Shown one piece after another: positions 37,761-49,676 of a stretch of DNA of 64,000 nucleotides. Positions within the stretch are counted from its first letter, which is position 1, and each line of letters starts with the position of its first letter. Source of the stretch: Asterias amurensis (taxonomy: Eukaryota; Echinodermata; Asteroidea; Forcipulatida; Asteriidae); assembly GCF_032118995.1 (NCBI RefSeq), contig NC_092650.1, forward strand, positions 20,956,501-21,020,500. Reading direction: 5' to 3'. The position numbers were made by a program, and so were the translations under genes. The notes under the pieces are model-generated. The model was not told the DNA's origin, did not search any database, and worked only from the letters and a program-made list of their open reading frames with translations.

Positions 37761-38072
37761 TTTAAAGGAACACGGTGCCTTGGATCGGTTGAGTTGGTCT
37801 TTGAAAGGGTTTGTAACGGTTTTTTATAAAATGCATATGGGTGGAAAGATGGTGTAAAAGTAGAATACAATGATCCAAACAAACATGCCTTGAAGTTGCA
37901 CGGTATGGCCGACTGCGTTAGTCTGCAAAATAAAAGGAAAACCACGCAATTTGGGGCAAATTTGTGTGGATCATTGTATTCTACTTTTAAAACATCTTTC
38001 TAACCATAGGCATTTTATAACAAACGCTTTTTACAGACCAACACGTCCGATCCAAGGCAGTGTGTCCCTTTA
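37761..38072. repeat. aaaggaacac-type palindromic element
   Basis: Starts tttaaaggaacacggtgcct and ends tccaaggcagtgtgtccctt; arms gttggtctttgaaagggttt and ctttttacagaccaac-type are inverted. Confidence 0.85.
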
Positions 38073-38185
38073 ACATCGGTCTCATCATCAGCCATTTTCA
38101 GCTCAACAAGGTGGGCTAGTCCTAAGATTAATCCCAAGTTAGGAAGATTTTGGTGAAACCATCCTTGCTCTATGGTGAAACCGAC

Positions 38186-38535
38186 GGCTGGACACCTTTA
38201 GTAATTGTCAAAGACCAGTATTCTCACTTCTTGAAAAATTTGGTCTCAATTGGTCATCGCAGGTGCAAGAGAATAATGAAAGAAAAACACCCACTAATAA
38301 ATGTCCACGTAGGAAGAATAATCCATTATTGGAATACACCATCTAAGAATCATTTCATGCACAAATTTTTCTCAGAATGAAATTGTTTTTGAATCTCCCT
38401 TTCTGAAACCACTTTCCTGGCAAGGGAATTGTTTCTGAAAATGGTATACATTATTGACAGCTGCAATGCCTCTTACCAAGTCATTTATATGGTCATTAAT
38501 TTTTGGAATAATTACAAAAGGTACATCTCCTTTAA
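38186..38535. repeat. TTAA-type MITE, diverged
   Basis: Starts ggctggacacctttagtaat and ends ggtacatctcctttaa; the interior is weakly conserved. Confidence 0.7.
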
Positions 38536-38668
38536 GGGCCTTGTGCACATATGACCTCTGATAAAAAGGGTGGCACAATTAGTGTTAGCAATACTAATTT
38601 GTGGAATCCTCATTAACCTCAAAAACATACTATATACAATTCATATTCTGAAATCTCAATCCGAGTAG

Positions 38669-38947
38669 TTCCCAACTTCATAGAGCTGCTTAGCGGACAA
38701 TTTTGTGCTTGCTGATACGAGTTTCCATTTCTTAGCGCTGGTTACCGTAAGCACTCAAAAAGGCATGCTACCAATCTGGCGCTTACTGTATAAAATAGAA
38801 TGATACCAATGCAAATCCATGGTGAAAGCTTAAGCAGTACGCCTAAAAGTTTCTTGCCAACCTGCGAAATACACTTATGCTTACACAAATATTTCTGCTA
38901 TGTAGTAAGCACAATTTTTTTTTTAAGCAGCACTATGAAATTGGCCC
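38669..38947. repeat. ggcccaatttcat-type MITE
   Basis: Arms acttcatagagctgcttagc and agcagcactatgaaattggc. Confidence 0.8.
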
Positions 38948-39043
38948 CAGAATTTAAAGATCAGTTTTTTTTTAAAGGACTGCAATCTAGTGCCACAGCA
39001 AGTGCCTTATGTAGTATGTTTGATTGAGAAAAGATCCAATTTA

Positions 39044-39609
39044 TTAAAGGAACCTTTGCCTTGGATCGGTCGAGTTGGTCTTTGAAAAGCATTTGCAACC
39101 GTTTGTTATAAGATGCATATGGGTAGAAAGATGTTGTAAAAGTAGAATAGAATGATCCACACAAACATGCCTCTAAATTGCACTGTTTTCATTATACCTC
39201 GGTGACAATCACGGTCGGCCATTTATGCGAGTCAAATTTTTGACCCCCATAAATGGCCGACCGTGTTAGTTCGCACAGTAAAAGGTAAACCACTCAATTT
39301 CGAGGCAAATATGTGTGGATCATTGTATTCTACTTATAAAACATCTTTCCAACCATTGCACTGTTTTCATTATTCCTCGTCGATAATTACGATCGGCCAT
39401 TTATGGGAGTCAAATTTTTGACCCCCATATATGGCCGACTGTGTCAGTTCGCACAGTAAAAGGAAAACCACGCAATTTCGAGGCAAATATGTGTGGATCA
39501 TTGTATTCTACTTTTAAAACATCTTTCCAACCATATGCATTTTATAAAAAACGGTTAAAAACCCTTTTTATAGACAAACTCGTCCGATCCAAGGCAATGT
39601 GTTCCTTTA
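39044..39609. repeat. aaaggaacac-type element with two palindromic centres
   Basis: Outer ends ttaaaggaacctttgcctt and ccaaggcaatgtgttccttt. The centre, with agtcaaatttttgaccccc and its flanks, is present twice, at about 39180-39290 and 39357-39470. Confidence 0.85.
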
Positions 39610-39849
39610 AACCTATATGAGCCTAGGACAGTAATACCACTCTTGAAGAAAAACAATTCTCTCTGTGAATACAATTCACAAACTACAGTGTTGATTCATA
39701 AACAAGTGTTTATTTATAAACAAACAGATGTTTGAACTAACCATGTCATAATTGTTTTCAATAAAGGCATTGTTAATGTTAGTAAATACTATTGGCTCAA
39801 TTTGTGTCATCTTTTCACTGTACACCACAAGGGTAAATATACCAAGATT

Positions 39850-40141
39850 CAAAGGCAGTGGACACTTGGTAATGACTCAAAATAAATGGCTTCCTCTGAA
39901 GTAACGGAGTTTTCGAAAAAAAAGTAATTTTCAACAAATTCAATTTCGAGACCTCAGAATGAGATTTTGAGACCTCGAAATCAAGCATTTGACAACACAA
40001 CTTCGTGTGACAAGGATGTTTTTTCTTTCATTATTATCATGCAACTTTGTAATTTTATGCAAAGGCCTATGTTGAGATACATCAAAGAGATTACTGGTGT
40101 TTGACAACTACCAATAGTATCCAGTGTCAGTGTGTCTTTAA
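39850..40141. repeat. TTAA-type MITE, shortened
   Basis: Starts caaaggcagtggacacttgg and ends agtatccagtgtc plus gtctttaa. Confidence 0.8.
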
Positions 40142-40654
40142 CAAGTACATTTTTATGGTCTTTAATTTGAGTACATGCATGTACATACATGTAATTACAA
40201 AAAGTAGTTGATGAAAGGTCATTCTGACCCTCTCCTTCATGCAAAGACACAGAAAATACATAAAGACACAGTACAACCAAACACATTTCCAAGACTTGTA
40301 TTACAAACTGTATAATTTATTTGGTTGTGTTGATCGATTTGGAAACTTAAATAAGTTATAATACTCAGGCATAATTCAAGCAAATAAAAATAGCAGCTAG
40401 TAGTCCATGATCAGATGATGAAATTGTAGTTTTATCGTCTACTAAAATCAAAGTGTCATTCCACATAGCAGACATTGAAACTTGTAATAAAAAATGTAAA
40501 ATGCCTAGATGGACAAATTACTGGATGGAAAAATGCCTAGATGGAAAAATTCTGAAGAAAAAGAGGAAATCAGAATATCCTCAGATATGTTGTGTTCTTG
40601 ATGTATCAAATAGCTATTGTTCCACTGAAAACAGATCATGTTCTTCTCCATCCC

Positions 40655-40800
40655 TGTTCTAGCAACACAAAAGGTTGTGGGTTCGATTCCCACCAAAGTG
40701 ATTTGCCAAACAGTGAACTTATTTTCTTCACAGAACTCGGGGAAAGTACCAAGTATACAGTGCTTTTCAATATACATCAGTGAAATGGGTCAAAACTAAA
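40655..40800 (+). repeat. tRNA-like SINE
   Basis: B-box-like gtgggttcgattcccaccaa, then cacagaactcggggaaagta and gtatacagtgct, as in the SINE at 3735. Confidence 0.7.
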
Positions 40801-41194
40801 TTATATTCTCAATTCAGTTGAACTTCACAAATGGTATGCAAGGAACAAACACAATTTTCTGATAGGTGATTAAATTAAAATAGCTAGATTCCTGTATCGT
40901 TGTTGCAGAGGTAATCAGAATCTGATAAAGTGAGAAAGGATACTTTTAAATTCTTTATCCCCATGAAGATGTGAAAATTACAAAGATTTAAAGGGTTTGG
41001 GTACTTTTTGTACGACACAATGTCCACAGATTTATTTTACATTCACATCTTCACTCACAGTGAATAGAAATTAATGTAATGGCCAAAATCGTCATCTACA
41101 AAAGATATCAAATCCCTTTAAAGTAAAATGTACACATTTGACCCTTGGTATGATTTTGTATTCTTGACTGTCCCATCCCTCGTCTTGAAAAAGC

Positions 41195-44100
41195 CTACAA
41201 CCTTGACTGCCCTCCGCCAGTAATGAGGATGTTTTCTCCAGTGATGTAAGAAGCGTCATCAGAGCTGAGGAATGCCACTGTGCCCGCACATTCATCTGGT
41301 TCACCAGCCCTAAGGGTGTTACAAGTTGAAATAGAAAGAAATACATAACAACAAAACTAGGCATCCTCAACTGGGTACAATTTCAGCGGCAAGAAAACAT
41401 ACCACAACCATAATGATGTTAGACTTTACTTTGCAGGATTATATGATAGGTACTGTCTTTTATTTAGTTTCTTCAAAGGCAGTGGACACTATTGGTAATT
41501 GTCAAAGACTAGCCTTCACAGTTGGTGTATCTCACAAACATATATGCATAACATAACAAACCTGTGAAAATTTGAGCTCAATCGGTCATCGAACTTGCGA
41601 GATAATAATGAAAGAAAAAAACACCCTTGTCACACGAAGTTGTGTGCATTTAGATGGTTGATTTCGAGACCTCAAGTTCTAAATCGGAGGTCTCGAAATC
41701 ACATTCGTGGAAAATTACTTCTTTTATGCCACTTCAATGGGAGCCGTTTCCCCCAATGTTTATACCATCAACCTCTCCCCATTACTCGTCACCAAGAAAG
41801 GTTTTATGCTAATAATTATTTTGAGTAATTACCAGTAGTGTCCACTGCCTTTAAAGATACTGGACACTATTGGTAATTGTCAAAGATGTATCTCAATATA
41901 TGCATAAGATAACAAACCTGTGAAAAGTTGAGCTCAATCCGACATTTAAGTTGTGAGATAATAATGAAAGAAAAAACACCCCTTACTTGTCACCAGAGTT
42001 GTGTGCTTTCAGATGCTTGATTTCGAGACCTCAAATTCTAAATCCGAGGTCTCCAAATCAAATTCGTGGAGAATTAATTCTTTCTCAAAAACTACATTAC
42101 TTCAGAGGGAGCATCTGAAAGCACACAACTTCGTGTGAAAAGGTTGTTTTTTCTTTCATTATTACATGTCCATGTATCTCGCAACTTCGACGACCGAATT
42201 ATCACAGGTTGTTCATTTTCACAGGTTGTTTATTTTATACACATGTTGGGACATGAAAGGCTCCGGTACGTAATCACTCATGTTACGTCATAGTTGGGAG
42301 TTCCAATTTGTATAGTGGCTTGGTTGCAGCGTGGAGGTATAACAATGCAAATCCAAGACATGACGTCAAAGTATTGTCCTTTTGACGAGTGTTTTTAGTT
42401 TTTCAAAACCTTGAGGTTGGGGCCTGATTTTTTAATCAATAATTACGAAAAATTCAGAAGTGTACACATATGAGAAAATAGAATTAGCTGTTGCAAACAA
42501 CTTACCAAACAAATGGACCGAGAGTATAAATGAAAAAAATAGTTAATGGCTTGACGTTTCAACCCTAGAAGCCTTCGAGAAAGACTCTGCTAGGGTCGAA
42601 ACGTCAGGCCAAGCCTTCGAGAAAGACTCTGCTAGGGTCGAAACGTCAGGCCATTAACTATTTTTTGCAAGTGTACACATATATTAAAACTACATTGAAA
42701 TGGTGAACAAGCGCATTATTAACAAGTTCAAATAGCATTTCCGATAAAAAAATTCCGCTCAAGTAGCTGTTGCTCTAGTCTTACCTTTTGATGGCTGAAG
42801 TCACCAATGTTTGCTCAAGAGCTGCTTCATTCGTCCATAACTGACAGATGAAAAAAATAAGCGAGAATTGTCAAAATAATGAAGCACATCAACCAATCCT
42901 CAACATGGCCCAACCAATGTCAGGTCTGCTTATTGTGAAATTTTGCACTTACAGTTATTATTCTCTGCTTAAATATTGGGATACTCTTTGTAACACAAAA
43001 TACAATGTCCACAGATTCATGTTAAACTTACACAGGTTGAAGATAATCATGGTAGAAAGCATACCTCAAAATATTACCAGCTGAGGTGCTGTAATTTTTT
43101 GAGAAATGAGTAAAACATAATTTTTGTCTCATTATCACTATTTCTTCATGACATTGTTTTACTCATTTCTCAAAAACTACAGCACCTCAGCAAGTAATAT
43201 CTTTAGGGAAGCTATCTATTATAATTATCTTCAAACTGTGTAAGTTTATTGTAAATCAGTGGACAACAAAAAAGACCCATTCATACAGGGTTAGTACTAG
43301 AACTAGATTTGTATGCAAAGAATGCTAGCGTGAGGTGTGCCTGTGCACCAGCAAAAACATTTTTCTAACTTTGAGAAACTCTAAACTATCCACTGATATA
43401 CCATAAGCGCCATATTTCTGCTTCCTGTTATTCCTAAAATTGAGCCCATGTTCATGTTCTTCGCAATCGCACACAAGTTTACTAGGTACAGACAAATCCT
43501 TGATCAGCATAAGCAGGTGAATTTCCAAACGGGTCACCAGTGCTGGTCCTCTTCCAATTGACGATTCAACTCACCGCTTCACTGAATCTAGTTTTGATGA
43601 TACCAGGTGCAATGCAGTTGACTCTGATTCCCATTGGACCACAATCAGAGGCCAACGCCTTCGTCATGCCCAGAAGAGCTGTCTTAGAGACCGAATAAGG
43701 CCCCAATAACTGAAAACATTAAAAGAACAAAAAAGAGCAAAATATAAACAAAACAAAATCAATTTATATTGTACTTAAACCATTGGACAAGGCACACACT
43801 TCGTGTATCACAACTTATATATAAAATAACAAACCCGTGAAAAGTTAGGCTCAATCGGTCATCGGAATCGGGAGAAAATAACCGGAAACCCCACCCTTGT
43901 TTCCGCACGTTTCGCCGTGTCATAACATGTGTTTAAAATAAATCCGTAATTCTCGATATCGAGAATTGATAAATGTTTTAATGTTTTCTCAAAAAGTAAA
44001 GCATTTCATGGAATAATATTTCAAGAGAAGTCTTTCACCACTATCTTCTGTAAACCCTGTAAGTTGTTTGTAAATCTGTGATTTTTTTTTTTCTATTCCG

Positions 44101-47100
44101 AAAGTGTATAATGGCTTTAAAGACACTGGACACAATTGGTAATTACTCCATAATTGTTAGCATACAAACTTACTTGGCCCCGAACAATGGAGAGCTGTGG
44201 ATAGTATACAAATATTGAGTGGCTCAGAGTGGAATGGGAGGAATATTATCGCAAGGTAAAATTTGGACTGTTCCATTTCACAAGGCGAAGCCGAGTGTTC
44301 CTTGTCATTGGATGTATTTTAAAAGTATAACATTATGAAAAATCACACAATGCAAAAATCAGATCACAACCTTTTGCACAGGTGCTCCTTTGTTTTAGCA
44401 GCGACGCGGCGGCGCTGTACTACACAAAAACATTTGGAACAAGGATGATCCTAACTGTTGAATGGAAATGCTATTTCCCATGGGTGAATAGGTCTTTTTG
44501 ATCGCCGGTGCGGATGGGAGTAATAGTGAATGTCATGTGAAGTAAGTTCCACCTATCAAATGACAAGGATCTGTATGTCAGCTATATAATATAAAATGTT
44601 GTGAGAAATGTCTCCCTCTAAATTAACGTAGTTTTTGAGAAAGAGGTAATTTCTCACTCAAATAATAAAATTATTGTGCGTCTGAAAGCTCACAAAGTAA
44701 TGCACAAGGGGTGTTTTTCTTTCATTATTCTATGCAAACTCGATGACCAATTGAGCCAAAATTTTCATAGGTTTGTTAATTTATGCATATTATGTTGGGA
44801 TACACCAAGTGAGAATACTGGTCTTTGACAATTAGCAATCTGTGTAAAGTTTAGGTGCGGTTTATGCTTTTCTAGACAATTCAGTAGGACACAAACCCAG
44901 AGCCTTGAAAAAGTGCACACTTTTAAAATAAATACTGGTACATATAAAAGCAAATAGACACAAATGAGCCAAACCAGACAAATATTCAAATATATTTTCT
45001 TACCGAAAAAGGCTGAAATCCACCAACTGAAGACACAATTGTGATAGACGAACCCCTTAAAAAGTAAATCAAACCATGAAATATTTTTTATTTTATTCAA
45101 CATGTTCAAGCGGGGAAATTCAATTCTCCATTTTCTTATGAATTTGAGCTAAGTTATAAAAGAAAAGAAAGGAAAAAATAATGATTGAAACGCTTTTGAA
45201 GCACCATGCTATGACACCAAGGTAATGAACAGGGCCCGATTTCATAAAGCCTGTAACTGTAAGAGCTTCACAACAACTTGCTTAGCATGAAATTCCTTCC
45301 TGGATAAAAACAGGATTACCAACCAAATTGCCATGTGATTTTCAGTATGCAAACCACAGCCAAATACCAGTATATGCAAAACATTGAAATTTGGTTGGTG
45401 ATGCTGTTTTTATCAAGGAAGAAATTTCATGCTAAGGCAATTTTTTGTGCTTACAGGCTTTATGAAATTAGGCCTTGTGGCTATTGGGGCAACTGTCTGC
45501 ATTGCCTCTGTGGTAAAGTATCAGGCCTGAAGAACTTAAAATTCTTTTCCTTGCAACAAATGCGACTCAGTTAAAAAGGTGTTATACTTACTTCCTATCC
45601 TTCATGTGTGGAACACATTCTTTAATCAGCAAGAAAGCAGCTTTCACATTGATGTCAAAAATCTACATTGAAAAAAAATGTTGACGTTTTGACCAAAATT
45701 AGTTTCACATTAATCCAACATAATTTTGTTTACTCATGTGCTTTTCGTGTTGCGCTACTAACTGATTTGGTTGATGACTGGTTGTTATTGAAGTTGTTTA
45801 CATGCAAGGACATATGACAACAGGTGGGCATGCAAAACAACCAACTGGACTCCAAGAAACCTGACAAGAAAAAGAGGGCAACAAAACAGAAGGTGGAGAG
45901 ATGAACTGAGAACATTTAGGGGCATTAATTGCCTGGCAACAGACAGCGCAGGATAGAGTGAGATGGAGAATTGGTGAAGAGGCTTGCCTACTGCAGTGGA
46001 GTGAAATAGGCTAGACAGAGTCATGCTAATTAATGAAAAACAGAAAATTCTACCTTATCCCACTGTTCCTCTGTAGTCTGTAAGAAACAGAAAAAAATAA
46101 CAGTCACAAATTTTGTCATACAAACAAATAATAACTAGTTCTTATTGCACATTTTTACAATAACATTTCAATGTGCTTTACAATAATGCCCTGGTCATTG
46201 GGCCAATAACATTCCCTTAATCTTGTTCAGCTCAAGGACACAAGTGTCATGATCAAAATTCGAACCCGCTCTCCACAAATGACCAGAACTTGTTCAAACA
46301 TGTTTGGAAAAGAAGAGTGAAATCATACATGTAGCCTGCACTGGTTTGCACCAAGATCTAAAACCCTAACAGGGGACAAAAAAACCAAAGACAGATAAAC
46401 GCACAGAAAATACGCTCTGACACACTCCCCTAAAAGGCTTAACACAGAAGGGTTCAGCATATTATCACCAGTTTAACAAAATTAGAACTTGGACAAACCT
46501 CTCCTTTGGCAAAAAAACAAACAAATTCTTTCCCTTTATTTCTTGTACAAAAAAGTAGGTAAACGACCATAGCCTATGGACACCCCACTTCCCACACAGA
46601 GGTCTTGATATCTCATTATAAAACAATTAGAAGCGCGGTCCCGGCATGGTTAAACTTTAAGGTGTGGGGTGTCGTGGCCGAGTGGATAAGAGCACCGAAC
46701 TCAAGCTCTGATGCTTCTGTTCAGCAGAGTGTGGGTTCGAATCCCGGTCGTGACACTTTTGTCCCTGAGCAAGCCACTTAAGTATAATTGCTTCTCTCCA
46801 CCCAGGGGTAAATGTGTACCTGTGAGGGCAGAGATGGTTCTTGTGATTGGTTTAGCTGAGTAGCACATACATTGCGCGTAGGCTGTATTGCGCCCAGGGA
46901 GCTGAGATGGTTTAAGGAATGATTTAAGGCCCAGTGACCAGGGGTAATTGACACCCCTCGGGAGTGAAAAGCACAATATAAAAAACGGTCTATTATCAGT
47001 ATTTTTTATGGCCATCGCCAGAAACAGTTTCAAATTCCCTGCTCACAACACTAATTGGCCGGAGACCGATTGAGCAAACCTGTGCTGGGCGATAATTTAC

Positions 47101-49089
47101 TCTGCCTGTCGTCTTTCTCCAACCTCCCCCCCCCCACCCCCCATCTTCCATTAAACCCAACCATCTGACCCCCAAAGTCATATTAACAAATCGTTGCATA
47201 AGAACTAATGCCTTGCACTTCTCACACAAAAAAACATGCCGGCATTAAATTTTATGCAATTAGTATCACAGAAGATACAACATCTTGCTTGGTATGTTTC
47301 TAGGCATACGTTGTATATAATATGGTAAACTTCATGGAAGAAGTATGCTGTTCCTCACCACACTTTCTCCCCCCCCCCCTACAACTCATCTAACGCCCTT
47401 CCCTCTCTTTAGTCCAAATTTTTGTTTAAAACAAAAAGCAGCTCTATGCAATTGGGCACAAGACTTCGACGGACTCACCTGCAGCATGGGTCCAAATACA
47501 GGATTCACCGCTGCGTTTGATACTAGGATATCTATTCCACCATACTCAGCAACAGTCTGTTGGGAGGAGATAGTCAGATTTAAAGCTCTGAGTAAAACAA
47601 AATTTCTGCTGTAACTTCTGAAATGACAACAGATGGACAACAAGAATAATAGATTTGCAACCGAGGACAGGGATAAGGAAAAGAGGTAAACAGAGAGAGA
47701 AGAAGGTGGAGAGATGACATCAGGGTATTATGCAGGAACAACATGGACCAGAACTGCAAATTGAAATATAAATGAATGGCGTTTAATGGAGGGCTACATC
47801 TTACACTGGATGAAGAGAGCCTAAATGAAACAGAATAGAAGCATTCCAGAAAAAAAGGAGCTACCCCGGAAAAGTGTTTTTGAAAAACAATTTTGGGAAA
47901 ACAATTGTCATTCTATGAGGTTGTAGGCTCCACTATCCATTCCTAATTTTCGGTATCTCTTACCTGACTGACTAGATTAGCGCGATGTTCAGCTTTTCCT
48001 ACATGGCATACCATGCCGCTGACACTCAACTTGTCAGCTTTCAGCTGTTCGAGGGCGCTGTCTACATTTTTTTGCTTTCTACTGCTTATCACCACATGGG
48101 CACCTTCATTGCCAAGTCGTTTTGCGATGGCAAAACCTATCCTGTAAGTAATAGGTACATATGCAGAAAATTAAAAAGCACTGGACACTATTGGTAATTA
48201 CTGAATTTTGTTTTTTAACAATTAAAACTTATAATAATATAATATAATGAATAATATTTATTCAGGCAAACACATTTACAAGCACATGTGCACATTATTA
48301 AAAACATTTAAGAAAACAAAGTTAAACAAAAGTGGGATGCCCTGTGCCCAAGAGGGCATACCATAGTACATGTAAAATAATCAATAACTATCGCCAAAAG
48401 CAATACGGTATGGCTCCTAAATCCCCCAAAACACATTAAGGCAAGAGCAAGAGAGGGCATAGCGCAGAAGAGAATACGAATCACTGAACACTTATCCCTA
48501 CCTTCTTACTTGGTAAGAAGCAATGGAGAAGCGGCTCCCTCTGCTCTGAAATCAGTGCATTTTGAGAAATATTTCACTTTGAAAGTCTATATCATTCTTT
48601 TTGATCCCAACAAATTGAACAAATGAAGCGTTACCGTGTATTGTATTCCTTTTTCAAATTTTATTATGAATTATTTTTTTCTGCATAGGCCTACTTTTTG
48701 TTTTTGATTAAAAATTCATCAAAAATCAAACTGGTTGACACACTCACCTTTTTATTTACAATCAAATAAGATTAAGAATGAACTTTGTAATTGGTTAATC
48801 TCAAATTAATGCAAGTCATTCACTTTTCCTCAAGCGGCACTTTTCCTAAAGGATGTATTGTGGGAAATAACACTTTACTATAACTAAACATAACTTGATT
48901 TGCTCACCCATCAGTTGATGCAGTGACAACAGCCACTTTTCCAATTAGCCTTTTGCACACAGAAGCACTTGCCATGTTTCTTGTGGGGATGGTGTTGGTG
49001 CAGTGGTGGCTGCTTGATAATGATAGAGTGGATCTCCTCCTTAAAGTAGAACAGACAACAGCTCGAAAACCGCTTTGAAGAATGCTCAT
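41195..49089 (-). CDS. DHRS4: DHRS4-type short-chain dehydrogenase/reductase with PTS1, nine exons
   Basis: NADPH-dependent carbonyl/retinal reductase of the SDR family, peroxisomal in vertebrates. Exons in transcript order: 49089-48908, 48141-47964, 47556-47479, 46077-46054, 45662-45592, 45055-45004, 43709-43575, 42840-42785, 41309-41195; phases join cleanly to 296 residues. Cofactor motif VTASTDGIGFAIA (family variant of TGxxxGxG, about residues 55-67); [11 protein letters not shown] (133-138); catalytic Ser about 187 in IVSSVGGF; Tyr200-x3-Lys204 in [11 protein letters not shown] terminus GGGQSRL, a peroxisomal PTS1. Exon 4 is a 24-nt microexon coding TTEEQWDK. The first 38 residues are rich in Arg/Ser with no acidic residue, like a mitochondrial presequence, and Met39 (MASASV) lines up with the human MASS start. 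Divergent from the neighbouring kinase gene. DHRS2 is a less likely name. Confidence 0.95.
41474..41854. repeat. TTAA-type MITE, full length
   Basis: Inverted ends aaaggcagtggacactattgg and tagtgtccactgcctttaa. Confidence 0.9.
41851..42250. repeat. TTAA-type MITE, abutting and rearranged
   Basis: Starts ttaaagatactggacacta at the TTAA of the preceding copy. Its right half contains an extra inverted block (catctgaaagcacacaactt) and lacks a normal right end. Confidence 0.85.
42530..42670. repeat. Foldback element with taggccattaactattttttgc end
   Basis: Arms aaaatagttaatggcttgac and ggccattaactatttttt; the inner unit ctctgctagggtcgaaacgt occurs twice (about 42585 and 42628). A right-end fragment of the same element is at 1785-1845. 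Confidence 0.75.
42962..43278. repeat. gggtttgggtacttttt-type palindromic MITE
   Basis: Starts aaatattgggatactctttg, carries caatgtccacagattc and its inverted partner, with gaggtgctgtaattttttga and aaactacagcacctcagc in the centre. Confidence 0.8.
43774..44120. repeat. aaagccattggacac-type MITE
   Basis: Starts cttaaaccattggacaagg and ends gtataatggctttaa; the centre has ctcgatatcgagaatt. Abuts the next element at a shared TTAA. Confidence 0.85.
44117..44848. repeat. TTAA-type MITE split by an insertion
   Basis: Starts ttaaagacactggacac. The family sequence breaks off near 44214, resumes near 44575 (ataaaatgttgtgagaaatg) and ends with gtctttgacaattagcaatc. The inserted ~360 bp are of unknown type. 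Confidence 0.75.
45232..45476. repeat. ggcccaatttcat-type MITE
   Basis: Inverted ends agggcccgatttcataaagc and gctttatgaaattaggcc. Confidence 0.8.
46054..46077 (-). other. DHRS4: 24-nt microexon (exon 4 of DHRS4)
   Basis: The eight codons TTEEQWDK lie between a TTACAG acceptor and a GTAGAA donor and bridge ...GPMLQ (exon 3) to IFDINVKA (exon 5). Human DHRS4 has VTEEVWDK at the same place. Both flanking junctions are in phase 0, so skipping it would delete exactly eight residues without a frameshift. Confidence 0.9.
46667..46999 (+). repeat. tRNA-derived SINE, full length
   Basis: Head gtcgtggccgagtggataag and gtgggttcgaatcccggtcg, body and tail as in the copy at 8427; within a DHRS4 intron. 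Confidence 0.85.
48171..48565. repeat. TTAA-type MITE interrupted by a retroelement-like tail
   Basis: Left end aaaagcactggacactattgg at 48172 and interior block cttggtaagaagcaatggag at about 48509 belong together. Between them lies a reverse tail-like insertion (about 48225-48500) starting aataatatttattcaggc. Confidence 0.65.
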
Positions 49090-49676
49090 GCTTATCTTGT
49101 ATTTTAATAAGTTCTAAATACCCATACGTCCAAAGTCCGAAAGAAGATCATGCTTTTTCTTTACGCCGATCGCATACACCATGTTTTGACTGTTAATTTC
49201 ATATAGTACTTTAATGAGTACGGTTCCCTGCCTCGCGTTCATTGAACAGAACGACCTAAACGATACAATTGATTTAGTGCCAGTCTATTTCTAACTTTGG
49301 ATTAGTTCACTTTTTTGTTAATGAGCTATATACGAGAGTACAATGGATAAATGATTTTGTTTCAAACATTAAGCTGCACACTATAATTCATTTTGCCTTT
49401 CAATATAAAAATAGCAATATTGTTGAAACAGAATTTGATGAATTATGTAATAATTTGATTTATATACTTTTACAATCACAACTTATTTTCTTAACACCCC
49501 TTCAATTTAAATCATCGACTCTCCCGTCCTAAATCCCGCACACAAAATGAGCGCGGGGTTTTCAAGCAGCTTTGTGTGTCAATTGCAACGTTATTTTTAA
49601 GCTCAACTCTTCCATTTTATCGTCTTATTTTCATCTAGAATCGTGTATATTTAACAAAAAAGAGCACAACAGTAGT
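49090..49676. promoter_or_regulatory. 587-bp head-to-head promoter interval between DHRS4 and kinase copy A
   Basis: The start codons of two divergently transcribed genes lie 587 bp apart with no recognisable repeat between them. A GC-rich patch at 49532-49562 stands out in otherwise AT-rich DNA and contains GAGCGCGGGGTTTT at 49549-49562, 115 bp before the kinase ATG. A 13-of-14 match is found upstream of the second kinase gene. The bidirectional function is inferred from spacing. Confidence 0.55.

Larger units (their letters stand above)
37539..41194. other. Intergenic region between convergent TP53RK and DHRS4 genes
   Basis: 3' flanks of two convergent genes, with no coding sequence recognised. 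It contains two copies of the aaaggaacac...ccttggatcgg palindromic family (37761-38072; a double-centred one at 39044-39609), a cctaacttagga-type foldback flanking the first (about 37603-38160), two TTAA MITE copies, a ggcccaatttcat element (38669-38947), a tRNA-like SINE (about 40655-40800) and a half-copy of the gggtttgggtacttttt family at 40988-41055. Confidence 0.55.

Noticed and set aside
42530-42670. Possible hammerhead ribozyme (ctagggtcgaaacgtc looks like the GAAA strand of such ribozymes)
   Set aside because: No CTGANGA core strand is found in the right place; the sequence pairs as a simple foldback.
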